DNA of 64,000 nt from Actinomadura citrea. GTDB lineage: Bacteria; Actinomycetota; Actinomycetes; Streptosporangiales; Streptosporangiaceae. Each line of letters opens with the position of its first letter. The stretch's first letter is position 1. A program made the translations under genes and the position numbers. Location of the stretch: the NCBI RefSeq assembly GCF_013409045.1, contig NZ_JACCBT010000001.1, positions 5,704,001 to 5,768,000 on the forward strand. The letters run 5' to 3'. The notes under the pieces were generated by a model, which saw only the letters and a list, made by a program, of their open reading frames with translations, searched no databases and was not told the origin of the DNA. Shown here piece by piece: positions 57,746 through 64,000 of this stretch.

Positions 57746-58579
57746 TCACGCGTCCGCCGGCCGGTGGCCGCCCTTCGCCTGCTGGACGAGCCGGTAGACC
57801 CGGGCCCGCAGTTCGGCGAAGCGCGGGTCGGAGCGGGTGGCGAGCTGGTCGCGCTCGTCCGGCAGGTCGATCGCGACCTCCTCCAGGACGACGGTCGGCG
57901 AGTCCGACAGCACGATGACGCGCTGCCCGAGGTAGACGGACTCGTCGATGTCGTGGGTGACGAACAGGACGGTCACCCCGAGCCGGCGCCAGAGGGCCCG
58001 GACGAGGTCTTCGAGGTCGGCGCGCGTCTGGGCGTCGACGGCGGCGAAGGGCTCGTCCATCAGCAGGATGTGCGGCTCGTAGGCGACCGCGCGGGCGATC
58101 GCCACGCGCTGCTGCATGCCTCCCGACAGCTGCCAGGGGTGGGCGTCGTGGGACTCGGCCAGACCGACGGCCTCCAGCGCCTCCCGCACGAGCCGCCGCC
58201 GTTCCGCCTTCGGGACCCTCTTCTCCTTCAGCGGGCGTTCGACGTTCTGCCGCACCGTCATCCAGGGGAACAGGCTGCGGCCGTACTCCTGAAAGACCAC
58301 GGCCATGCCCGGGGGCGGGCCCGTGACCCTCTGCCCTTCGAGCACCACCTCCCCGGACGTGCACCGCAGGAGCCCGGCGACGCATCTCAACAGGGTGGTC
58401 TTGCCTGCGCCGGAGGGCCCGACGATGCAGACGAGTTCCCCCGTCCCGACGGAGAAGGTCAGGTCGCGGATCGCTTCGACGTCGCGGCCCCTGCCCTCGT
58501 ACACCTTCCTCAGGCCGCGGACGTCCAGCAGCGCCGTGGATGTGCCCGGGCTCTTCGCGCCGGTGGGCGTGGTGGTCAT
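57746..58579 (-). CDS. ABC transporter ATP-binding protein (SsuB/TauB-like)
   Basis: A 277-residue ATPase with Walker A GPSGAGKTT, signature LSGGMQQRVAIARA, Walker B ILLMDEPFAAVD and H-loop FVTHDIDESV. Its family carries nitrate, sulfonate, taurine and aromatic-acid importers. Two permeases and a lipoprotein precede it in the same operon, and the gal enzymes follow, so it most probably imports the aromatic acid used by this operon (inference). Confidence 0.92.
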   Translation of the reverse strand: MTTTPTGAKSPGTSTALLDVRGLRKVYEGRGRDVEAIRDLTFSVGTGELVCIVGPSGAGKTTLLRCVAGLLRCTSGEVVLEGQRVTGPPPGMAVVFQEYGRSLFPWMTVRQNVERPLKEKRVPKAERRRLVREALEAVGLAESHDAHPWQLSGGMQQRVAIARAVAYEPHILLMDEPFAAVDAQTRADLEDLVRALWRRLGVTVLFVTHDIDESVYLGQRVIVLSDSPTVVLEEVAIDLPDERDQLATRSDPRFAELRARVYRLVQQAKGGHRPADA

Positions 58580-58580
58580 C

Positions 58581-59363
58581 TCAACCCTCTCGCTGCGACC
58601 GGCGCAGGCCGGTGTACCAGTTCAGCAGCCGTGCCTCCGCGAGCTGGAAGATCCCCGACAGCGCGATCCCGACGAGTCCGAGCAGGAGGATCCCGGTCCA
58701 CATCTGCGGGATCGAGAAGGCGCGCTGGAACTGGATGATCGTGAAGCCGACCCCGTTGCTCGCCGCGAACATCTCGCTGATCACCATCAGGATGATCCCG
58801 ATGGACAGCGCCTGCCGCGCGCCCGCGGCGATCCGCGGGCTCGCGCCTCGCAGCACCAGATGGACGAGCCGGGACTGCGGGCGCATGCGGTAGCACCGGG
58901 CGGTGTCGCGCAGCACCTCGTCCAGCGCGCGCACGCCCTCCACCGTGTTCAGCAGGATCGGCCAGACGCATCCGGAGACGATCACCAGGATCTTCATCCC
59001 GTTCCCGATGCCGGCGAACAGCATCAGGATCGGCACGAGCACCGGCGACGGGATCGCCCGGAAGAACTCCAGCACCGGTTCCAGGAAGGCCCGCAGGACG
59101 CGCACGGAACCGATCGCGACCCCGAGCGCGACCCCCAGGAGCAGCGCCAGGAGGTAGCCCGCGAGCAGGCGGGCCAGGCTGGGGAGCACGTCGGCGGTCA
59201 GGCGGCCGTGGAACCAGGTGTCGTCGAACGCGCCGACGATCCGGCTCAGCGGGGGCCAGAAGAAGTCCGTGCTGCCCGCCGTCGCCGCCCACCACGCCCC
59301 GACCAGCAGCGCGGGCACCGTCACCGCCTGCAGGACCCTCCGCAGGACGCCGAGGACGGTCAC
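58581..59363 (-). CDS. ABC transporter permease (SsuC-like), second copy
   Basis: A 260-residue permease with six helices. EAA loop: VLRDTARCYRMRPQSRLVHLVLRGASPRI. GTG 59363 overlaps the previous permease stop (GTGA). It has the typical FFRAIPSPVLVPILMLFAGIG segment. Together with the first permease it gives two different membrane subunits, which is unusual for Ssu-type importers that use a homodimer. Confidence 0.9.
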   Translation of the reverse strand: MTVLGVLRRVLQAVTVPALLVGAWWAATAGSTDFFWPPLSRIVGAFDDTWFHGRLTADVLPSLARLLAGYLLALLLGVALGVAIGSVRVLRAFLEPVLEFFRAIPSPVLVPILMLFAGIGNGMKILVIVSGCVWPILLNTVEGVRALDEVLRDTARCYRMRPQSRLVHLVLRGASPRIAAGARQALSIGIILMVISEMFAASNGVGFTIIQFQRAFSIPQMWTGILLLGLVGIALSGIFQLAEARLLNWYTGLRRSQREG

Positions 59364-60181
59364 GAGACCACCTCCCGGCGGATCGACGGGTGCCATCGCA
59401 GCACGCGGCGCTCGGTGGCCCGCGCGAGCACGTTGACGACCACGCCGACGAGGCCGACCACGATGACCAGCGCGTACATCGACGCGACCGCGCCCGACCC
59501 CTGCGCCACCGCGATCTGCCTGCCCAGCCCCGGCGACCCGATCACGAGCTCCCCGGTGATCTCCAGGATCAGCGCGACCGCCGCGCCCAGCCGGAACCCG
59601 GTCACCACGTACGGCAGCGCGGTCGGCCAGATCACGGTCCGCACCTGCGACAGCGGGCCGAACCGGTACGAGCGGGCCGTCTCCCGGGCGATCGGGTCCA
59701 CGTCCTGCACCCCGTACAGGACCTGCACCAGGATCTGCCAGAAGGAGGCGTACACGACGAGCAGGAGCGTCGAGCGCATCTCGGTGCCGTACAGCAGCAC
59801 CGCCAGCGGGATCAGCGCCACCGACGGGATGGGCCGCAGGAACTCGATCGTCGAGGCCAGGGCCGCCCGCACGAACGGGACGCCGCCGATCAGGATGCCC
59901 AGGACCACGCCCGCCGCCATCGCCACCGCCAGGCCGATCGCCCAGCCGCGCAGCGTCTCCAGCAGCGCCCGCCAGAACACCGGCGTCCCGGCCTGCCCGG
60001 CCAGCGCCGAGACCATCGCGCTGAACGGCGGCAGGAAACGCTCCTTCACCAGCCCGGCCCTGGGCGCCGCCTCCGCGACCGCCATGAGGCAGGCCAGGCC
60101 GGCGAGGCCGAGGGCCCAGGCGGGAACGGGGCGGCGGCGCCGCCCCTCCCGGCCGCTCCCCGTCGCGACGGCCGACGTCAC
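59360..60181 (-). CDS. ABC transporter permease (SsuC-like), first copy
   Basis: A 273-residue permease with six helices and EAA loop PIARETARSYRFGPLSQVRTVIWPTALPYV. GTG 60181 overlaps the binding-protein stop by GTGA. LRPIPSVALIPLAVLLYGTEMRS is the conserved coupling-helix neighbourhood. The N-terminus is basic (GREGRRRRPVP). Confidence 0.9.
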   Translation of the reverse strand: MTSAVATGSGREGRRRRPVPAWALGLAGLACLMAVAEAAPRAGLVKERFLPPFSAMVSALAGQAGTPVFWRALLETLRGWAIGLAVAMAAGVVLGILIGGVPFVRAALASTIEFLRPIPSVALIPLAVLLYGTEMRSTLLLVVYASFWQILVQVLYGVQDVDPIARETARSYRFGPLSQVRTVIWPTALPYVVTGFRLGAAVALILEITGELVIGSPGLGRQIAVAQGSGAVASMYALVIVVGLVGVVVNVLARATERRVLRWHPSIRREVVS

Positions 60182-61137
60182 GGCAGGAGGTCCTTGACGT
60201 CCGGGGCCGTCTTGATCAGCCCGTCCTGCACCGCGAGGGCCGAGAGCGTCTTCAGCGATGCGGCGTTCACCTGCGCGGGGTAGGTGGGAAGCGTGAGCGA
60301 GCTGGTCAGCGCTGGGTCGATCTTGGTGTAGGTGCCGAGCACCTTGCGCACCGCGTCGGGGTTGTCGGCGGCGTACCCGAGCGACTTCCGCATCGCCGCG
60401 GCGAACCTCTTCACCAGCTCCGGCTTGGCGGCGGCGGTCTTCTGGGAGGTGAAGTAGCCCGCGACGGTCAGGTCGGGGGCGGTGTCCACGTAGTTGGACG
60501 CGACCAGCCGGCCGCCGTTCTTCAGCGCGGTCGTCAGGAACGGCTCGACGACCTGGACGGCGTCGACGTTGCCCTTGTCGAGAGCCGCGAGCATGTCCGG
60601 AAAGGCGAGCTCGGTGAACCTGACGTTCTCGGCGTCGCCTCCGGCCGCCCGGATCGAGGCCCGGACCGTGGTGTCGTTGATGTTGTTCAGGGTGTTGACC
60701 GCGACCCGCTTCCCCGCGAGGTCCTTCGCCGACCTGACCGGACTGCCCGTCTTGACGACCACACCCCCGAAGTCCCTGCCCTTGACGCCGGTCGACCCGG
60801 CGCCGGGCGCGACGACCTTGAGCGGCAGGCCCTTGGAGCGGGCGAGGATCAGCGAGGTGTAGTTGCTGAACCCGAAGTCGACCTGGCCGCTGACGACGGC
60901 CGGCACGATCGCGGCGCCGCCCTGGGCCGAGGCGAGCTCCAGCTTCAGCCCCTGCTCGGCGAAGAAGCCCTGCTGTCTCCCGAGGTAGATCGGCGCCACG
61001 TCCACGATGGGGATGACGCTGACCTTCACCGAGGCGGGACCGTCCCCGGACGCGTCCGCACCACCCCCTCCGCTTCCGCACGCGGCGAGGAGGAGGGCGC
61101 AAGCGGCGGCGGCCGCGGCCGCGCGGATTCTGATCAC
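60178..61137 (-). CDS. ABC transporter substrate-binding lipoprotein (SsuA/NMT1-like)
   Basis: A 319-residue solute-binding protein. Lipoprotein signal: RAAAAAAACALLLAACGSG, lipobox LLAAC, then a Gly/Asp-rich spacer. Core: VSVIPIVDVAPIYLGRQQGFFAEQGLKLELA and VDFGFSNYTSLILARSKGLPL. The GTG start is preceded by AGGAG at 7-8 bp. It begins the ABC-gal operon. The known relatives bind sulfonates, nitrate, or aromatic acids such as phthalate and vanillate-type compounds. Confidence 0.92.
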   Translation of the reverse strand: MIRIRAAAAAAACALLLAACGSGGGGADASGDGPASVKVSVIPIVDVAPIYLGRQQGFFAEQGLKLELASAQGGAAIVPAVVSGQVDFGFSNYTSLILARSKGLPLKVVAPGAGSTGVKGRDFGGVVVKTGSPVRSAKDLAGKRVAVNTLNNINDTTVRASIRAAGGDAENVRFTELAFPDMLAALDKGNVDAVQVVEPFLTTALKNGGRLVASNYVDTAPDLTVAGYFTSQKTAAAKPELVKRFAAAMRKSLGYAADNPDAVRKVLGTYTKIDPALTSSLTLPTYPAQVNAASLKTLSALAVQDGLIKTAPDVKDLLP

Positions 61138-61215
61138 GGGGCTTCTCCTGGACGGTCGGGGGGCGCCGCGGGGGCACCGCCGGCGTGTCGGCGATGCTAC
61201 GAATCTGCAGACGAG

Positions 61216-61227
61216 ATTGTCAACAAT
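61216..61227. promoter_or_regulatory. ATTGTCAACAAT operator in the ABC-gal promoter
   Basis: ATTGTCAACAAT has 5-bp arms (ATTGT/ACAAT). Its minus-strand TTGACA is a -35 box with a TAGCAT -10 box 18 bp on, so a repressor bound here blocks the importer operon. This type of palindrome fits a GntR-family repressor; no such gene is in the window. Confidence 0.55.
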
Positions 61228-61262
61228 TTGTGCGTGAAAGTAGCCGCGCAGATTGCGTGCTA

Positions 61263-61274
61263 GATCGTTGACAT
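61263..61274 (+). promoter_or_regulatory. GATCGTTGACAT motif near the PNPOx-like gene
   Basis: This site, 104 bp upstream of the rightward gene at 61378, shares TCGTTGACA with 57699-57709 and 61216-61227. It overlaps a TTGACA -35-like box for rightward transcription. Confidence 0.45.
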
Positions 61275-61377
61275 TTCAGGGAATGCCCGTCTGGAACCGG
61301 CGCTCGCGTTGCCGGGTCCGGGCCGCCGTGATAGTCCCGGAAGCGGGGCGGTGCCGACCGAGAATCCAGGAGCGATC

Positions 61378-61923
61378 ATGGCGGAGCCGAGCGCGGAGCG
61401 GCTGTCCAGTCCCAGCGGCACTCCCCTGGCCGCGTTCACCTGGGCCGACGTGCGGTCACGGCTGGCCGGCAGCGAGACGTACCTGCTCGCGACCTCGGGC
61501 CGCGGCGGAGGACCCCACGTCGTGCCGGTGCTGGGCGTCTGGCTGGAGGGGGCCGTCTGCTTCAACACCGGCCGAACGGCCCGCAAGGCGCGCGACCTCG
61601 TGCGGAACGGCGGCTGCGCCGTCACCGTGCCGGGCGGCGACGTCGACCTGGTGGTCGAAGGCACGGCGCACCTGGTCCGGGACGCCGACCGGCTGCGACA
61701 GGTCGCGGAGCTGTTCCCGGCCAAGTACCCGTGGTGGCATCCCGTCGTCCGGGACGGGGAGTTCTACGATCCGGCCGACACGGCCCTGAGCGACCCGCGG
61801 CACGTCTTCGCGGTCGAGCCGGCGACGGTGTTCGCCTTCGGGAAGGAGAAGGGGTTCAGTGCGGCCCGCTGGCGCTTCCAGGACGGGGCCGTGCCGTGGC
61901 TCAGGAGGGATCGGACGCGGTGA
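61378..61923 (+). CDS. Pyridoxamine 5'-phosphate oxidase family protein
   Basis: A 181-residue flavin- or F420-binding split-barrel protein. Motifs: SETYLLATSGRGGGPHVVPVLGVWLEGAVCFNTGRTARKARDLVRNGGCAVTV and KYPWWHPVVRDGEFYDP. ATG 61378 is preceded by AGGAG at 7 bp; an ATG at 61309 is less likely. Located divergent from the ABC-gal operon with a shared operator motif, so it could be co-regulated, for example as an F420-dependent step (inference). Confidence 0.82.
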   Translation: MAEPSAERLSSPSGTPLAAFTWADVRSRLAGSETYLLATSGRGGGPHVVPVLGVWLEGAVCFNTGRTARKARDLVRNGGCAVTVPGGDVDLVVEGTAHLVRDADRLRQVAELFPAKYPWWHPVVRDGEFYDPADTALSDPRHVFAVEPATVFAFGKEKGFSAARWRFQDGAVPWLRRDRTR

Positions 61924-62074
61924 GCGGGGAACGGGCGGCCGACGTGGGTGAAGTCGCCGCGGTGAAGGAGGCGTAGCGGGCGGCGGTGTGGCACGGGGGC
62001 CCGCCCGCCTGGTCGCCGGTCGGGTCCTCGGGCGCGCGTACCTGGTCGCGGTGCGGCTGGTCTGAAGGTGGCAT
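61901..62074 (-). CDS. Possible 57-residue peptide
   Basis: A short frame from ATG 62074 to TGA 61901 encodes MPPSDQPHRDQVRAPEDP and continues Pro/Ala/Ser-rich (CHTAARYASFTAATSPTSAA). GGGAG lies 7 bp upstream, and third codon positions are GC-rich. It overlaps the end of the opposite gene by 23 bp. It may be real or spurious; no homology recognised. The rest of 61924-62219 holds nothing else. Confidence 0.35.
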   Translation of the reverse strand: MPPSDQPHRDQVRAPEDPTGDQAGGPPCHTAARYASFTAATSPTSAARSPLTASDPS

Positions 62075-62219
62075 GACTCGTCTCCCGAGGCGACCGAAGG
62101 AATCGGTCCGCTCGCTACCGCCCCGACCTCGATCTAAACATCCCGCTGGTGCCGGCGGTGCCCGATCGCGCGAAACGGCGGATCCGCACGTCCACCGGCC
62201 GTCGCGCCACGCACCCGGC

Positions 62220-63197
62220 TCACTGTGCGGTGCTCTGTGCGGTGCTCTGCGTGGCGCGGTAGTGGGACGGGGAGACGCCGTACAGGCCGCGGAACGCCTG
62301 GCGCAGCGCCTCCTCGCTGCCGAACCCGCAGCGGGCCGCGATCGTCTCGACGGTCAGCGCCGTGCCGGTCAGCAGGTGCGCCGCCGCCTCGCCGCGCGCC
62401 CGGCGCACGAACCGTCCCGGGGTCATGCCGAGTTCGGCCAGGAACAGGCGGGCCAGGTGGCGCTGGCTGAGGCCCGCGCGGGCCGCCAGCGCCGCCGTCG
62501 AGAGGTCCGCGGCCGGGTTCCCGGCGATGTGCGCGACGGCGTCCTGGACCAGCGAGTGGCGCGCCGAGGGCGCCGTGAACATGCTCATCTGTGCCTGGTT
62601 TCCGGGGCGCTGCAGGTACGTCACCAGTTGTCGCGACACGCTCCGGGCCAGGTCCGGGCTCACGTCGGCCTCGATGAACGACAGCGTGAGGTCCAGGGCG
62701 GCGGTCACGCCGGCGGACGTGCAGACCCGCCCGTCGGACACGAAGATCGGCCCGCTGTCGAAGTCGACGGCCGGGAACCGGCGCGCCAGGAAGTCGGCGT
62801 GCTCCCAGTGGGTCGACGCCCGCCGTCCGTCCAGGAGCCCGGCGGCGGCGAGGACCCCGGCGCCGGTGCACACCGACGCCACGCGGCGCGACTCCAGGCC
62901 GAGCCTGCGCACGTGCGCGACCAGCCGCTTGTCCTCCATCGCGTCGACGTAGCCGATGCCCCCGGACACCACCAGCGTGTCGAGCGGTCCGGCGGCGCGC
63001 TCCAGCGACCCCTGCGCCTGCAGCGTCAGGCCCGTCCCGGTGTGGATGGGCCTGCCGCCCGGCGAGGCCAGCGTGACCTCGTAGACCCCGCGCCGGTTCA
63101 GGAAGTTGGCCACCTGGAGCGCCGACACGACGCAGGCGATGTCCAGCAGTTCGGCCGCCGGGTAGCCCACCACGAGGACGCGCCGTAGTTCGTACAT
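62220..63197 (-). CDS. GlxA-type regulator: DJ-1/PfpI domain plus AraC helix-turn-helix
   Basis: A 325-residue regulator. The N-terminal DJ-1-like domain (about 5-180) includes VLVVGYPAAELLDIACVVSALQVAN, LDTLVVSGGIGYVDAMED and SVCTGAGVLAAAGLLDGRRASTHWEHADF with a nucleophile-elbow Cys. The C-terminal double helix-turn-helix is AALAARAGLSQRHLARLFLAELGMTPGRFVRRAR and TIAARCGFGSEEALRQAFRGLYGVSP. ATG 63197 (MYELRRVL) is used. Divergent from a small membrane protein and a DJ-1/PfpI enzyme gene, which are its likely targets. Confidence 0.92.
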   Translation of the reverse strand: MYELRRVLVVGYPAAELLDIACVVSALQVANFLNRRGVYEVTLASPGGRPIHTGTGLTLQAQGSLERAAGPLDTLVVSGGIGYVDAMEDKRLVAHVRRLGLESRRVASVCTGAGVLAAAGLLDGRRASTHWEHADFLARRFPAVDFDSGPIFVSDGRVCTSAGVTAALDLTLSFIEADVSPDLARSVSRQLVTYLQRPGNQAQMSMFTAPSARHSLVQDAVAHIAGNPAADLSTAALAARAGLSQRHLARLFLAELGMTPGRFVRRARGEAAAHLLTGTALTVETIAARCGFGSEEALRQAFRGLYGVSPSHYRATQSTAQSTAQ

Positions 63198-63321
63198 ACC
63201 GCCACGATATTGCTCGATACGGCACCTATGACCTATGTCCGATAGACAGCCACCCCAAGTTTTCGGACCTGTCCCCCGTCCGAGACTGGCGGACGCGCCC
63301 CGGCGCGCCGAAGGTGATGCC

Positions 63322-63747
63322 ATGGCTACCACGTCCCGCCCCCTGGATCCCGGTCCACAGGCCCCCGCACACCGGCGCACCACCTGGCCGCGGCTCGCAA
63401 TGCACTACGTCGAGATGGTGCTCGCGATGTTCGCCGGGATGCTCGTCTTCGGCGGCCTTCGGGCGCTTCTCGGGCTCACGGTCGACTTCGACGCGCATCC
63501 GGGCGCCCACTACCTGCTCATGGCCACCGACATGGCGATCGGGATGGCCGCGTGGATGCTCCTGCGCCGCCACGGCCGGGCCTGCACGCTGGAGATGTGC
63601 GCCGCGATGTACGTGCCCGCGGTGCTGGTCCCGCTCGTGTGGGCCGGCGTCATGAGCGGGATGGCGTTCATGACGGCCGCGCACGTCCTGATGATGGTCG
63701 CGATGCTCGGCGTGCTGCTCCGGCGCCGGCGCGAGTACCACCACTGA
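63322..63747 (+). CDS. Four-helix membrane protein
   Basis: A 141-residue protein with four hydrophobic segments (MVLAMFAGMLVFGGLRALLG, YLLMATDMAIGMAAWMLL, MCAAMYVPAVLVPLVWAGV, AFMTAAHVLMMVAMLGVLL). Rich in Met and His (H/M near helix ends, EMCAAMYVP), so metal binding is possible. A family often found beside GlxA and PfpI genes in actinobacteria; no function is established. AAGG lies 7 bp before ATG 63322. Confidence 0.75.
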   Translation: MATTSRPLDPGPQAPAHRRTTWPRLAMHYVEMVLAMFAGMLVFGGLRALLGLTVDFDAHPGAHYLLMATDMAIGMAAWMLLRRHGRACTLEMCAAMYVPAVLVPLVWAGVMSGMAFMTAAHVLMMVAMLGVLLRRRREYHH

Positions 63748-63756
63748 GCCGCCGCC

Positions 63757-64000
63757 ATGACCACTCCCGACATCACGGTCGTCATCCCGCTGTACGACCG
63801 CTTCACCGCCCTGGACGTCATCGGCCCGTACCAGATGCTGGCCCTCACCCCCGGCGTGCGGGTGGTGTTCGCCGCCGAGCAGGCCGGGCCGGTGCTCGAC
63901 GACTGCCGCACCCTCCGGTTGACCGCCGTGGGCCTCGACGAGGCGCCGCGCCCGGACGTGGTGGTCGTCCCCGGCGGGCCCGGCACCGTGCACGTCCTGG
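63757..64000 (+). CDS. DJ-1/PfpI-family protein (3' truncated by window edge)
   Basis: The first 81 residues of a DJ-1/PfpI enzyme are in the window, from ATG 63757 onward: MTTPDITVVIPLYDRFTALDVIGPYQML, RVVFAAEQAGPVLDDC and PDVVVVPGGPGTVHVL. It follows the four-helix protein by 9 bp in the same direction and is divergent from the GlxA-type regulator. Isonitrile hydratase-like proteins have this N-terminus, but the catalytic Cys lies beyond the window. Confidence 0.8.
   Translation, partial: MTTPDITVVIPLYDRFTALDVIGPYQMLALTPGVRVVFAAEQAGPVLDDCRTLRLTAVGLDEAPRPDVVVVPGGPGTVHVL

Noticed and set aside
57696..58385. A 229-codon frame antisense-offset within the ABC ATPase gene
   Set aside because: It is a +1 shadow of the ATPase on the same strand and starts in the galB leader; no motifs.

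Overview
The window reads as a chromosomal segment of a high-GC actinobacterium. Evidence: strongly GC-biased third codon positions, SARP-free but regulator-rich gene content, many GTG/TTG starts, four-base ATGA/GTGA overlaps inside operons, tRNA genes without an encoded CCA end, an NrfD-type formate dehydrogenase pair, DUF2637 and PopR/ClpP genes. The protein style resembles Thermomonosporaceae (for example Actinomadura), but that placement is an inference from gene families and not a phylogeny. About 60 genes are supported. There is no integrase, transposase, CRISPR array, replication origin or obvious prophage.

Layout. 1-3623: the 3' part of a glutathione-independent formaldehyde dehydrogenase gene, then a small-membrane-protein gene and a cyclic-nucleotide-binding/degenerate-cyclase fusion. 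3620-9461: a leftward benzoate-CoA ligase, boxC, boxB operon with a divergent PaaX-type regulator and two copies of a shared promoter/operator element. 9560-11496: formate dehydrogenase beta and NrfD-type membrane subunits without the catalytic subunit. 11643-25486: secreted alpha-amylase, TesB, DoxX, a secreted two-repeat protein, a lone cytochrome b, several regulators, an intradiol dioxygenase and a DUF2637 membrane protein. 25550-31571: a LacI-regulated spermidine/iron-type ABC importer with a dehydrogenase, one tightly overlapped leftward operon. 31669-43381: MFS exporter, F420/flavin protein, a frameshift-disrupted gene, an orphan HypF, ArsR/SRPBCC, the CE1758/CE1759 flavin pair, TDT transporter/LysR, YceI and a tandem universal stress protein. 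43539-44973: CHAP-domain protein, tRNA-Gly, tRNA-Cys and tRNA-Val, and an 83-bp tandem repeat. 45218-53613: RidA, secreted beta-helix protein, EamA transporter, oxidoreductases, and a PopR-like regulator facing two ClpP genes, one of which lacks the active-site serine. 53829-54212: a four-repeat small protein of unknown family. 54216-61137: a leftward ABC-importer plus galB-galC-galD-extradiol dioxygenase operon for an aromatic acid. 61378-64000: a PNPOx-like protein, a GlxA-type regulator, a four-helix membrane protein and a truncated DJ-1/PfpI protein.

How the genes work together. Two aromatic-acid modules stand out. The box module activates benzoate to benzoyl-CoA, epoxidises it (BoxB) and opens the ring (BoxC), but BoxA and the later aldehyde dehydrogenase are not here. 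The gal module hydrates, isomerises and cleaves 4-oxalomesaconate to pyruvate and oxaloacetate, and is co-transcribed with a solute-binding ABC importer and a catechol-2,3-dioxygenase-type (type I) enzyme, although the known enzymes feeding this pathway are type II (LigB fold). A shared TGTTGAC-type motif precedes both transcription units of the gal region. The region most worth a second look is 51984-54212: PopR-like regulator with an Ala-Ala C-terminus, a ClpP pair with one apparently dead subunit, and an unrecognised repeat protein.
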